Notes: generated from the sequence alone by a model not told the origin. Counted from the first letter of the stretch, positions 45,963 through 54,633 are shown. The stretch is 64,000 nucleotides of DNA from Ktedonosporobacter rubrisoli (GCF_004208415.1 NZ_CP035758.1:3782001-3846000); one strand, 5' to 3'. Made by a program: numbers and translations.

Positions 45963-46748
45963 ATGGCTAGCGAGGCACAGCTGGGCCTGTATGTTGCCAG
46001 GTCCAGTCAATTACACAATTTGAATCCCTTGACTAAACTGGTGCTCGCTGGCTGTATTATCGTCCTTGATTTCGTATTCCCAAATTATTGGATGTCGACT
46101 ATCCTGGCAGTGGGGGTTTTACTCCCACTGTGCCTATGGGGTAAGATCGGGGGTCCGGTAATGAGGGTAATGCTACAAGTCATCTTACCGTTAGCGGCAT
46201 TTCTGTTTATTATTCAGGGCTTGTTTTACCCAGAGGGAAAAACTATACTCTGGCAGCTTGGCTTTCTTTCTGTGAAGAAAGAGGGTATAGAGTTTGCGTA
46301 TCTGACCTCTGCGCGCCTGGTGACGATGGTTGGGGCCATGCTTCTCGTACTCTGTACAACTCATCCCAGCACATTAATGGCAGATCTTTCCCGCCGGAAA
46401 GTTTCTCCAACGCTCACGTACATTGTGATTAGTACGCTACAGCTTATTCCCCAAACCCAGGCTAAAGCGCGTACGATTATCGATGCTCAGCGCGCACGTG
46501 GCCTTGCCACCGAGGGAGGCTTCTATTCTCGGATCAAGGCCTTGCTCCCTTTGATTATTCCGCTGATCCTGGGATCTTTACAAGAGACTGAGGAACGCGC
46601 TATCGCCCTTGAGGCTCGCGCCTTTAAGGCTCGACGCCCCAAGACCTCGCTGGTCATTGTACCAGACTCGCTACTTCAGCAGCGGGTGCGCATCGGGCTT
46701 ATGGTTATCACTGTCCTCCTTCTCATTGGAGCATATATATGGCGATAA
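45963..46748 (+). CDS. ECF transporter transmembrane (T) component
   Basis: The 261-residue membrane protein has the EcfT signature motifs at the ends of its cytoplasmic coupling helices: DAQRARGL (the first Ala-Arg-Gly motif) and the related LEARAFKA, followed by further helices. It transmits ATPase movement to the S component. It starts two bases after the S gene, and its end overlaps the first ATPase by ten bases. Confidence 0.87.
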   Translation: MASEAQLGLYVARSSQLHNLNPLTKLVLAGCIIVLDFVFPNYWMSTILAVGVLLPLCLWGKIGGPVMRVMLQVILPLAAFLFIIQGLFYPEGKTILWQLGFLSVKKEGIEFAYLTSARLVTMVGAMLLVLCTTHPSTLMADLSRRKVSPTLTYIVISTLQLIPQTQAKARTIIDAQRARGLATEGGFYSRIKALLPLIIPLILGSLQETEERAIALEARAFKARRPKTSLVIVPDSLLQQRVRIGLMVITVLLLIGAYIWR

Positions 46749-47593
46749 TTGAAGTTGAAGCGGTTACCTATACCTACCCTGGTAGTAGTACACCAAGCTT
46801 GCGCGATGTCACATTTAGCGTGGAGCCGGGCGAGTTCGTGGCCTTGATAGGCGCAAATGGGGCTGGTAAATCGACGTTATGCTATGCCTTGACGGGCTTT
46901 GTTCCGCATTTTTTTAATGGTGAGATGCAGGGGCAGGTAACGATTGCCGGCATACAGACGCAAAAAGCAGCTTTAGAAGAGATTGTTCCCTTAGCCGGGC
47001 TTGTCTTTCAGAACCCGATCACCCAATTAACTGGCAAAGCTACGGTGTGCGAAGAGATTGCCTTTGGGCTTGAGAATCTTGGTGTCCCGCCCGAGGAGAT
47101 GGAAGAGCGCATTGCTCACGCGCTAGAGTTGGTAGGAGATCGCTCCTGGGCCGATAGGTCGCCTACGGCCCTCTCTGGAGGGCAGCAACAGCGCGTTGCG
47201 CTGGCCTGTATGCTCGTAATGAAGCCGCAGGTGTTGGTCCTGGATGAACCCACCTCCTTTCTAGATCCACTAGGCGCTCATGAGGTATTCACAGCTATTC
47301 GACAGCTAAGTCGCGAGGGCATGACCATCATTATAGCCGAGCATAATATTGAATGGATTGCGCGTGAAACTGATCGTATTATCGCCCTTGACGAAGGCAA
47401 GATCATCCTGGATGGCAAGCCCTCGGAAGTACTTACCTCTCCTCTTTTAGAAGATCTCGGCAGCCAACTGCGCTATACGGCGGCGGCACGCCTGGCTCAA
47501 GCGCGAGGATGGTGGCCTGAAACACGTAACCTGCCAGTGACGCTTGAGGAAGCTGAGGCTGGTTTCCGGGCCGGAGGTTTCCATGGACATTAA
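46739..47593 (+). CDS. ECF transporter ATPase A (CbiO/EcfA-like)
   Basis: The 284-residue protein is a complete ABC ATPase: Walker A GANGAGKSTL (about 37-46), Q-loop QNPITQLTG, signature LSGGQQQR, Walker B VLVLDEPTSFLD and the switch His in IIAEHNIEW. It pairs with the second ATPase downstream. The start overlaps the T gene and the end overlaps the next gene by eleven bases, consistent with translational coupling. Confidence 0.9.
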   Translation: MAIIEVEAVTYTYPGSSTPSLRDVTFSVEPGEFVALIGANGAGKSTLCYALTGFVPHFFNGEMQGQVTIAGIQTQKAALEEIVPLAGLVFQNPITQLTGKATVCEEIAFGLENLGVPPEEMEERIAHALELVGDRSWADRSPTALSGGQQQRVALACMLVMKPQVLVLDEPTSFLDPLGAHEVFTAIRQLSREGMTIIIAEHNIEWIARETDRIIALDEGKIILDGKPSEVLTSPLLEDLGSQLRYTAAARLAQARGWWPETRNLPVTLEEAEAGFRAGGFHGH

Positions 47594-48407
47594 GGTTGCA
47601 AATCTGCATTTTACATATCCCACAGGGGTAGAAGCCTTGCGTGGAATAGAGCTCAAGGTTCCCGCGCAATCACGCGTGGCAATCGTTGGCGCAAATGGAT
47701 CAGGCAAAACCACCCTGGTCAAGCATTTCAACGGCCTTTTGCGTCCCACCACAGGAACCATCCACATTGGCGATTGGAAAACCAGCGACTATCGCCTTTC
47801 ACAATTAGCCCGGCGCGTTGGCTATGTCTTCCAGAATCCTGATGAGCAGTTGTTCAAGCCATCTGTGCGTCAGGAGCTTACCTTTGGTCCGACAAACCTT
47901 GGCTTTTCGTCCGAGCAGATTCAGGCGCGCGTAGATCAAGCCCTGGAGCTGCTCGAACTCAAGCATCTGGCAGAAGAGCACCCGGCCGATTGTTCATTTC
48001 CCTGGCGCAAGCGCATCGCCTTTGCTTCGGTCGTTTCTATGGACACACCTATCATTGTGCTCGATGAACCAACTACTGGCCAGGATGCTCGCTCCGTACG
48101 CTTGTTTGGCCATGTCGTGGACACGCTACATCAAGCCGGCAAGACGGTTATCGCGATCAGCCATGATATCGAGTTCGTCGCCGATCACTTCGATCGCGTG
48201 GTTGTGATGTATCAGGGCCAGGTCTTGCTCGATGGTACGCCTGCAGAGGTATTCCAGCAAGAAGATTTGTTGGAACGCTCGCTTGTACACCCACCACAGC
48301 TGGCCAGGCTGGCTCACCGTCTACAGTTAGGACAGGTAGTAACCAATCCCGAAGATTTTATAGAAGCCCTGGCTAATGAACAAACGGCTCAACGTGGGAA
48401 AGACTGA
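47583..48407 (+). CDS. ECF transporter ATPase A' with degenerate signature motif
   Basis: The 274-residue protein has Walker A GANGSGKTTL, Q-loop QNPDEQLF, Walker B IIVLDEPTTGQD and switch His in ISHDIEF. The signature helix, usually LSGGQ, reads CSFPWRKR (codons at about 48000). One of the two composite ATP sites of the heterodimer is therefore altered, as in asymmetric ABC exporters. GGAGG precedes the ATG at 47583; the frame is open 13 codons further up within the first ATPase gene. Confidence 0.87.
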   Translation: MDIKVANLHFTYPTGVEALRGIELKVPAQSRVAIVGANGSGKTTLVKHFNGLLRPTTGTIHIGDWKTSDYRLSQLARRVGYVFQNPDEQLFKPSVRQELTFGPTNLGFSSEQIQARVDQALELLELKHLAEEHPADCSFPWRKRIAFASVVSMDTPIIVLDEPTTGQDARSVRLFGHVVDTLHQAGKTVIAISHDIEFVADHFDRVVVMYQGQVLLDGTPAEVFQQEDLLERSLVHPPQLARLAHRLQLGQVVTNPEDFIEALANEQTAQRGKD

Positions 48408-48747
48408 TCTTCTCTAGCAGCAGCCAACTTCTCTATGTCCTACGCAGGCGTATTCTAAAATAAGTCCCAACTTAAGTTGGAAAGACTGTGGTAATGGACT
48501 TCCTGTTGCCACAGTCAGCTTCAAGCACAACAAGCCTTCTTGCGCATATCTTCTCTTATTCTACATGTTGTGGATAGCCAGGCCCTTAGACGAGATACTC
48601 TAACCAACTGAGCAACCGAGCTAGCAGAAAAGCTGGAAGTTGCTTCCCTAAAAGTTACCAGGACGCTGGGATAGTATTTTACGGCTTCAGTAACTCTTGC
48701 AGCCGTCTATATAGAGCCTATAGAGCTTGGCGTGCTAGATAGCTCTC
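48408..48747. other. Intergenic region after the ECF operon
   Basis: A hairpin with 8-bp arms (48484-48491 and 48509-48516) lies about 75 bases after the ECF operon and may end it, although no U-tract follows. The tRNA-like fragment at 48570-48628 is listed separately. Nothing else is recognised. Confidence 0.45.
48570..48628 (-). other. tRNA-like 5' fragment (possible tRNA remnant)
   Basis: Read on the minus strand, 48597-48613 is a textbook D-arm (GCTCAGTTGGTTAGAGT), preceded by a short acceptor-like stretch and followed by about 30 bases in the anticodon-arm position. The expected anticodon stem does not pair well, and there is no T-arm (no GTTCGA box) or 3' acceptor. It may be half of a tRNA gene left after recombination, for example at an integration site. 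Confidence 0.4.
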
Positions 48748-49698
48748 TTAAATTACCGTACGCAAGGTTTCCAAGCTGATATTCGCCCCACAAAGCACGA
48801 CTATTGCCGTCTGACCGGCCAGCTGCTCCTTCTCTTGCAGCAAAGCTGCAACCGCTACGCCAGCAGCTCCCTCAATTAGCATATGGTGATCGGCAATGAT
48901 CAGGCGCATTGCCTCACGGATAGCCTCCTCGGAGACCTGAGCATAATCATCAACAAGCTGCTGACAAAGGGGAAAAGTTATAGCGCCGGCCTCGATCCCT
49001 CCTGCTGTGCCGTCAGATAGGGTAGGCAATGACTCTCTATCGACAATCTGCCCGGCTTGTACCGCTTCAATCATCAGGGGCGAGTTCGCCGGCGAGCAAC
49101 CCACAACCGCAACTTCCGGCCACACTTGTTTGAGATAGCCGGCAATTCCAGAAATCAAGCCGCCCCCGCCCAGTGCAACGTAAACCCGATCGGCATGCTC
49201 GATTTGCCGCGCTAGCTCTACGGCAATCGTTCCCTGTCCGCCTATCACCTGGGAATCATTATAAGGCGAGATATATAGCATGTTATGGCGTTGCGCATAA
49301 TCTCGGGCATATTCCTCTGCGAGCAAACAATCCTTGCCAAAGAAACGTACTTCTGCTCCATAGCGCCGAATTGCTTCTACTTTAGCCGAAGAGGCATCTT
49401 CAGGCACAAAGATAATTCCCTTGCTTCCTAAAACCTGCAAACCAAAGGCTGCAGCAATACCGTGGTTGCCTGAAGATGCGGCAACCACCCCTTGTGCTCT
49501 CTGCTCTGGTGAAAGGGTAAGTAACTTACTTAATGCGCCACGCACCTTGAACGAGCCACTGTGCTGCCAGTTCTCTAACTTCAAATAGACCTTGCCACCA
49601 GTCATAATGCTAAGTTGTGGAGAATACTCAAGAGGAGTTTCTCGAATATGTGGGCGAATACGTTGTTCTGCCTGTAGAACCTCTTCAGCTACATTCAC
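48748..49698 (-). CDS. Threonine/serine dehydratase (PLP fold type II)
   Basis: The 316-residue protein has the PLP Lys in SGSFKVRGA (K51), ASSGNHG, the phosphate-binding GGGGL and a late VVLCGAN. It deaminates threonine to 2-oxobutyrate (or serine to pyruvate) in the cytoplasm. It lacks the C-terminal regulatory ACT domain of biosynthetic IlvA, so it resembles the catabolic/TdcB type. A GTG at 49696-49698 with AAGGAG six bases before it is the best start; an ATG 15 codons upstream is weaker. It stands alone. Confidence 0.85.
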   Translation of the reverse strand: MNVAEEVLQAEQRIRPHIRETPLEYSPQLSIMTGGKVYLKLENWQHSGSFKVRGALSKLLTLSPEQRAQGVVAASSGNHGIAAAFGLQVLGSKGIIFVPEDASSAKVEAIRRYGAEVRFFGKDCLLAEEYARDYAQRHNMLYISPYNDSQVIGGQGTIAVELARQIEHADRVYVALGGGGLISGIAGYLKQVWPEVAVVGCSPANSPLMIEAVQAGQIVDRESLPTLSDGTAGGIEAGAITFPLCQQLVDDYAQVSEEAIREAMRLIIADHHMLIEGAAGVAVAALLQEKEQLAGQTAIVVLCGANISLETLRTVI

Positions 49699-49852
49699 AG
49701 TACGCTCCTTCTCTAACTGACCGCTTGGGGAAATATTGTGCAATTCTGAGCGCCTGCCGATTTGTTAGCGGCAGGCGAGATTACTCGTGCATGCAAGGGA
49801 CAATATCAGTTATGTAAATTAAATCATATCCGTCTCAAATACAGCAATAAAT

Positions 49853-49883
49853 GAAGAGGCTGTGTATGATGTACAGCCTCTTC
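49853..49883 (-). terminator. Terminator of the dnaK-dnaJ-hspR operon
   Basis: A perfect 11-bp stem (49853-49863 and 49873-49883) closes a 9-base loop; on the minus strand ATTTATT follows. It lies about 45 bases past the hspR-like stop. The same hairpin is just upstream of the threonine dehydratase gene and insulates it. Confidence 0.8.
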
Positions 49884-49926
49884 GTCGCCAGATCCCTCTA
49901 CATTACACCGTGGAACGCTACCTCAG

Positions 49927-50247
49927 TCACTTATCCTTCGACAAGTGAGAGCGCAGATCTTCTAGCTCTCGCTCCAGCTCTTCTATACGCCTGAGAAGAT
50001 GCACAATGACTTCTACCCCAGCCAGATTCACGCCCAGATCATGGCGTATACGCCGCATACGGCGCATCTGTTCCAACTCTTCTTCCTCATAGCATCGCTC
50101 GCCATCACTCATCTCAACCCCCTCGATCAATCCCAGTCCCTGAAAACGCTGGATCACCTCACAGCTTACATGGGCCAGAGCAGCCGCCTCTTGCTCGCTA
50201 TAAACAGAAGTAGCACGCCGCCGAATAACTATATACTGCTCATCCAT
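49927..50247 (-). CDS. MerR-family HspR/CbpM-like heat-shock regulator
   Basis: The 106-residue protein has a MerR-type helix-turn-helix (YSEQEAAALAHVSCEVIQRF) and the HspR tail motif HDLGVNLAGVEVIVHLL, followed by a coiled C-terminus (ELERELEDL). HspR represses its own dnaK operon by binding inverted repeats and is released when DnaK is titrated by unfolded protein. The ATG at 50245-50247 has GAGAGGAG upstream. It is the last gene of the dnaK-dnaJ operon, as in actinobacteria. The alternative is a CbpM-like modulator of the adjacent DnaJ. A second MerR gene of this kind lies at 53810-54175. Confidence 0.82.
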   Translation of the reverse strand: MDEQYIVIRRRATSVYSEQEAAALAHVSCEVIQRFQGLGLIEGVEMSDGERCYEEEELEQMRRMRRIRHDLGVNLAGVEVIVHLLRRIEELERELEDLRSHLSKDK

Positions 50248-50272
50248 GTTTTTCTCCTCTCGGTTGATCAAT

Positions 50273-51241
50273 CTAGCGCTCGGTATCGAGGGAATCCGCG
50301 AAGGCCTCGAAGAGACGGCGCTGCTCAGGACTCAATTGTGCAGGCAAGATAACAGATACTTCAGCATAGAGATCTCCCTGCTGGTCTTTCTGGCCCAGTT
50401 GCGGCATGCCCTGACCACGCAGGCGGAACGTCCTGCCATTGGCGGTTCCTTCCGGAATACGCAGCATCAATTGCCGCCCATCAGGCATGGAAACTTTCGC
50501 TTCCCCACCAAGCATGGCCGTAACCAGAGGCACATCTATCGTCGTACGCAAGGTCGTGCCCTCACGCTTATAGCGCTGATCGGGTAGCACATGAACCTGT
50601 AGATAGAGATCGCCACCTCCCTCCTGGCTATTGCGTGCAGGAATACGAATGCGCGACCCTTCATCTACGCCGGCCGGGATCTTCACTTCCAAGCGCCGGG
50701 TCTTGCCATCGGGCTCCATCAACTCTATGCGCCGTGTCGTCCCTTGATAGGCTTCGGCCAAAGTCACCTCGACCTCGGACTCTATATCGCGCCTGGGAAC
50801 AGCGCGCCGCCTTGCCTGTCCCGTTGTATATGTACGCCCTTCCATATCAGGAGAAGCACCACCAAAGAACGTCTCAAAGAAATTCGAGAATGGAGACTGT
50901 CCACCGAAGAGATCGCGCAGATCTTCCTCAGTCATCGTACGATATTGATAGTTGCCACTTCCATAGCCACCTCCGGCCTGACCAGCAGCTCCGGGCCATT
51001 CTCCATAACGCTGATAGTATTGGCTTAATTCATCATATTTTTTGCGCTTTTCCGGATCAGAGAGGACTTCATTTGCTTCATTTATTTCTTTGAATTTCTC
51101 TTCAGCTGCCTTATCGCCAGGATTAACGTCTGGGTGATACTTACGAGCTAGCTTACGATAGGCTCGCTGTACATCCTTCTGACTCGCGGTTTTATCTACA
51201 CCTAAAACTGCATAATAATCTTTATACTCAACGGCCATCAA
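50273..51241 (-). CDS. DnaJ-family co-chaperone without zinc finger (CbpA type)
   Basis: The 322-residue protein has a J domain (about 5-72) with the essential HPD at 36-38, a Gly/Phe-containing linker (about 85-150) and the two C-terminal beta domains (about 155-310). The CxxCxGxG zinc repeats of classical DnaJ are absent, so it is a type II/CbpA-like J protein. It stimulates DnaK ATP hydrolysis and delivers clients. It lies between dnaK and the hspR-like gene. Confidence 0.92.
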   Translation of the reverse strand: MMAVEYKDYYAVLGVDKTASQKDVQRAYRKLARKYHPDVNPGDKAAEEKFKEINEANEVLSDPEKRKKYDELSQYYQRYGEWPGAAGQAGGGYGSGNYQYRTMTEEDLRDLFGGQSPFSNFFETFFGGASPDMEGRTYTTGQARRRAVPRRDIESEVEVTLAEAYQGTTRRIELMEPDGKTRRLEVKIPAGVDEGSRIRIPARNSQEGGGDLYLQVHVLPDQRYKREGTTLRTTIDVPLVTAMLGGEAKVSMPDGRQLMLRIPEGTANGRTFRLRGQGMPQLGQKDQQGDLYAEVSVILPAQLSPEQRRLFEAFADSLDTER

Positions 51242-51332
51242 TGCCTTTCCTTCCTGCCCATTTTTTAGTCAGCCAAATATACACAGGCACCACGGGCACA
51301 TCCCTGGCCCGTGATGCTTGCCTCAATGCAGG

Positions 51333-53216
51333 TTAGACTTCGCGGAACTCGCCCTCAACAGTTCCAGGCTCGTTTTGAGATGTAGAACCAGAGGGGCCAG
51401 TGCCCGCACCTTCTTGACGATATACTTCCTGGCCGATACGTTGCATAGCCTGCTCTAGCTCATCGGCAGCACTACGTATACGCTCAGCATCGCTACTTGA
51501 CGAGGCATCGCGTACTGCCTTGATCTTTCCCTCAATTTCAGAGCGCAATTCAGTTGAGATCTTATCACCAACATCTTTTAGCGTGCGCTCAGCCTGATAG
51601 GCCAGGCTATCAGCCCGGTTGCGTGCCTCTATTTCCTCTCTCTTGCGTCGATCTTCCTGGGCATACTGCTCAGCATCGCGCACCATTCGATCGATCTCGC
51701 CTTGCGAGAGTCCACTTGAGGCTGTGATAGTAATTTTTTGCTCGCGCCCGGTCGCCTTATCGCGGGCCGCAACGTTGAGAATACCGTTAGCATCTATATC
51801 AAACGTTACCTCGACCTGTGGTATTCCCCGCGGCGCCGGCGCAATTCCTTCCAGACGGAAATGCCCCAGACTCTTGTTATCGCGCGCCATCTCGCGCTCA
51901 CCCTGCAGCACATGAATCTCGACAGCCGGCTGATTATCTTCAGCTGTACTGAAGAGCTCGCTCTTACGCGTCGGGATCGTCGTATTGCGCTCAATCAGCC
52001 TGGTCATTACCCCGCCCAGGGTCTCCACACCAAGAGAAAGCGGAGTCACATCGAGCAGGAGCACATCCTTGACCTCGCCTTTGAGCACACCAGCCTGGAT
52101 AGCAGCGCCGATAGCCACCACTTCATCCGGATTGACGCCCTTGTGCGGCTCTTTACCAAAGATCTTGCGGACCAGTTCCATGACCGCAGGCATTCGCGTC
52201 TGCCCACCAACCAGTACCACCTGATTTATCTCATTAGCTTGTACACCAGCATCTTGTAGAGCTTTCATGACCGGTTCGCGCGTTCGCTCAATCAAACTGC
52301 CTACCAATTGCTCTAACTTAGCACGTGTAAGCGTCATTACCAGGTGCTTCGGTCCACTGGCATCAGCAGTAATAAAGGGCAGGTTGATCTCGGTTTGTAA
52401 GGACGACGAGAGCTCTATCTTCGCTTTCTCGGCGGCTTCCTTTAACCGTTGTAAGGCCATACGATCGTTACGCAGGTCAATCCCTTGCTCCTTGCGAAAC
52501 TCATCGGCCAGCCAATCAATCACACGCTGGTCGAAATCATCCCCACCCAGATGCGTGTCGCCGTTGGTAGCTTTTACCTCAAAGACACCCTCACCTAATT
52601 GCAGGATCGAGATATCAAAAGTTCCTCCGCCCAGATCGTAGACGGCTATCGTCTCATCACCCTTGGCCTTTTCGAGCCCATAGGCCAGCGAGGCCGCCGT
52701 GGGCTCATTGATGATACGCAAGACCTCAAGTCCAGCTATCTTGCCAGCATCCTTTGTCGCCTGGCGCTGAGTATCATTAAAGTACGCTGGTACAGTGATT
52801 ACGGCCTGGGTAATGCGCTCACCCAGTTTGGCTTCTGCATCAGTTCGTAGCTTTTGCAGAATCATCGCCGAAACCTCTGGAGGGCTATACTCTTTCCCAG
52901 ACATGACCACACGCACATCTCCATTAGAGGCTCGCGCGATCTTGTAAGGAACGCTTTTCAGCGTGCGCTGCACCTCAGGATCATCATATTTACGACCCAT
53001 AAGGCGCTTTATCGAAAAGATGGTATTTTCAGGATTAGTTACGGCCTGCCGTTTGGCTACCTGACCCACCAGGCGCTCACCGCTCTTGGTAATCGCTACA
53101 ACAGATGGGGTAAGCCGCGATCCTTCACCGTTCTCTAATACTGTAGGCTCGCCAGCTTCTATAACCGCAACGACAGAGTTCGTTGTCCCTAAATCAATAC
53201 CGATAACCTTTGCCAT
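51333..53216 (-). CDS. dnaK: Molecular chaperone DnaK (Hsp70)
   Basis: The 627-residue protein is full length: GIDLGTTNSVVAV at the start, the nucleotide-binding domain with VPAYFNDTQRQATKDAG and YDLGGGTFDIS, the linker VLLLDVTPLSLGVETLGG, the substrate-binding beta domain and a helical lid (about 510-610) with a Gly/Ser/Thr-rich tail. AAGGAGAT precedes the ATG. No grpE gene is adjacent, unlike many dnaK operons. The leader is long, about 385 bases from the putative promoter. Confidence 0.97.
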   Translation of the reverse strand: MAKVIGIDLGTTNSVVAVIEAGEPTVLENGEGSRLTPSVVAITKSGERLVGQVAKRQAVTNPENTIFSIKRLMGRKYDDPEVQRTLKSVPYKIARASNGDVRVVMSGKEYSPPEVSAMILQKLRTDAEAKLGERITQAVITVPAYFNDTQRQATKDAGKIAGLEVLRIINEPTAASLAYGLEKAKGDETIAVYDLGGGTFDISILQLGEGVFEVKATNGDTHLGGDDFDQRVIDWLADEFRKEQGIDLRNDRMALQRLKEAAEKAKIELSSSLQTEINLPFITADASGPKHLVMTLTRAKLEQLVGSLIERTREPVMKALQDAGVQANEINQVVLVGGQTRMPAVMELVRKIFGKEPHKGVNPDEVVAIGAAIQAGVLKGEVKDVLLLDVTPLSLGVETLGGVMTRLIERNTTIPTRKSELFSTAEDNQPAVEIHVLQGEREMARDNKSLGHFRLEGIAPAPRGIPQVEVTFDIDANGILNVAARDKATGREQKITITASSGLSQGEIDRMVRDAEQYAQEDRRKREEIEARNRADSLAYQAERTLKDVGDKISTELRSEIEGKIKAVRDASSSSDAERIRSAADELEQAMQRIGQEVYRQEGAGTGPSGSTSQNEPGTVEGEFREV

Positions 53217-53606
53217 ACCTGATCTCCTTCTCGTCCCAATAGGGAATTCTCAGCCCTACCAAGCCCCTTGCATCTCTCTTTACTTTTGACGCCCTCTACA
53301 ATTTTGCCTTTCATCCGCTGTGCTCCTGCTGCTATAAGCAACACGCGCCTACATCCCAGTTTGTTCCAATTCGCTCTCCTGTCCCTGTACAAGCCAGCAC
53401 ACGCGCGGACGAACTTATCATCTATCTTGCAAGAGGGGCCCAGACAAGGGCTAAATATCAACTTAATTTTTCTAGCCTCCCATGCAGGATTTCTCCATAC
53501 CCTTCCTTCGCCTTTCTGCAAGGCTTGCTCTTATTCATCAGGTAGGAGCCATATTTATCTCTCTACTTTAATCTAACATATAATATGGCTTTTATATTCC
53601 TTATAA
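53217..53606 (-). other. Long dnaK leader region, no gene seen
   Basis: About 385 bases separate the dnaK start from its upstream promoter element. Open frames here (up to 110 codons) have no features. I see no CIRCE element. Confidence 0.4.
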
Positions 53607-53636
53607 TATCTATATTATCTTACAATTTTTGTCAAG
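53607..53636 (-). promoter_or_regulatory. dnaK promoter overlapped by a heat-shock operator element
   Basis: On the minus strand -35 TTGACA (53630-53635) and -10-like TAGATA (53607-53612) are 17 bases apart. The core CTTGACAAAAATTGTAAG (53619-53636) is roughly palindromic, with arms CTTGACA and TTGTAAG. The 26 bases 53611-53636 recur at 54425-54450 with one mismatch, upstream of the second HspR-like gene. It is not the actinobacterial HAIR sequence (CTTGAGT-N7-ACTCAAG) but has the same CTTGA...AAG outer bases and is a good candidate HspR operator. Confidence 0.7.
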
Positions 53637-53777
53637 TCAGATAGTCAAAGAAGTTCCATAATTTTTCTTTTTTGTTAAGGATAGCGCACCATGAAAAAAG
53701 GAGAGCTTCTTCGAGCTGAAGCAGGTAGGGTTAAATAGCCCAGCTCATTAAGGTTCACTTTTTATAAAAACAGAGGT

Positions 53778-53811
53778 AAAAGGGAAGCGCTAAGCAAGAA
53801 ACGCTCCCTTT
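53778..53811 (-). terminator. Terminator of the second HspR-like gene
   Basis: On the minus strand a stem (53802-53811 with 53779-53789, one bulge) overlaps the TAA stop and is followed by TTTTACC. It ends the short MerR transcript before dnaK. Confidence 0.7.
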
Positions 53812-54175
53812 ACAAGCCCGATGAACGCTTAGGCTCGCCCTCGTCAGGATGCGGTTGAGTACTGCGTATCTGACGAGTTTCCAGTTGTAGGATCTGGACC
53901 TGTTGGCGTAATTGAAGGATATAGCGTATCCCTACGGAATTCACTCCTTGCTCAGCAAGCTCAGCAACCTCATGCAGAATTGCGACATCGTGATCGGAGT
54001 AGAGCCGATTTTTGCCATCTTGACGAGCAGGCTCGACAAGACCCGCCTCTTCATAGCGACGCAACATCTGGGGAGGCATACCAACGAGTTTTGAGACGAT
54101 ACCTATAGAATATTTGGGCAAAAGCCTCTGCTCAGCGTTGGTTAAAGGCCGCAATGATCTGGCATGTCGTTTCAT
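53810..54175 (-). CDS. Second MerR-family (HspR-like) regulator
   Basis: The 121-residue protein has a MerR DNA-binding domain (YSIGIVSKLVGMPPQMLRRY, then EEAGLVEPARQDGKNRLYSD) and a short coiled tail. It resembles HspR (RRYEEAGLVEPAR) more closely than the regulator at 49927-50247 does, but lacks the LGVNLAGVEVI segment, having QGVNSVGIRYIL in that place. Its promoter is divergent from a zinc-finger gene and shares a nearly identical element with the dnaK promoter, so it may repress itself, dnaK and the small gene. Confidence 0.83.
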   Translation of the reverse strand: MKRHARSLRPLTNAEQRLLPKYSIGIVSKLVGMPPQMLRRYEEAGLVEPARQDGKNRLYSDHDVAILHEVAELAEQGVNSVGIRYILQLRQQVQILQLETRQIRSTQPHPDEGEPKRSSGL

Positions 54176-54420
54176 AAATTATTTCTTCCTTCTTCCCCAA
54201 TTAAAAGGTGCTGTAAGGCGTTGCCACCCTATTAATGCGAGGCAGCTTAGATGGATCTATACAGAACACTTTGTATATTAGCAGCAACCTGGCAAGCTTT
54301 ACAATAGAAATAGCGAAAGTTGTAAGTTTCCTGTTAGTTCTCCGCCAAAAACCTATACCGAGCTACTAAATTTTCCTCTCATATCATAACCTTTAAATTT
54401 ACTGTCTATGTATCATCCTA

Positions 54421-54484
54421 ATCGTATATTACCTTACAATTTTTGTCAAGCAACATTGACAAAAATCAAATATTCATATATAAA
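54421..54484. promoter_or_regulatory. Divergent heat-shock-type promoters with a perfect 11-bp inverted repeat
   Basis: An inverted repeat with arms ATTTTTGTCAA (54439-54449) and TTGACAAAAAT (54456-54466) and a 6-base spacer carries back-to-back -35 boxes. Rightward: TTGACA (54456-54461), 17 bases, TATAAA (54479-54484), towards the zinc-finger gene. Leftward: TTGACA (54444-54449), 17 bases, TACGAT (54421-54426), towards the HspR-like gene. The left arm is part of the 26-base element shared with the dnaK promoter. One bound dimer would cover both -35 boxes. Confidence 0.8.
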
Positions 54485-54633
54485 TTTTTGGTGGGGAAGA
54501 TCTCGTCGTCGTAAATGGCGAGCTTTCTTCTCTCGCACCGACAATATACCAGGCGAAGCACTATGCTGTCTCGCGCATACCCACATAATAAGCATCTCAA
54601 CGTGAGGTGCTACACATCAGACAGGAGGAAGCC

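Noticed and set aside
51619..52641. Several plus-strand frames opposite dnaK
   Set aside because: They are antisense shadows of a highly conserved gene.
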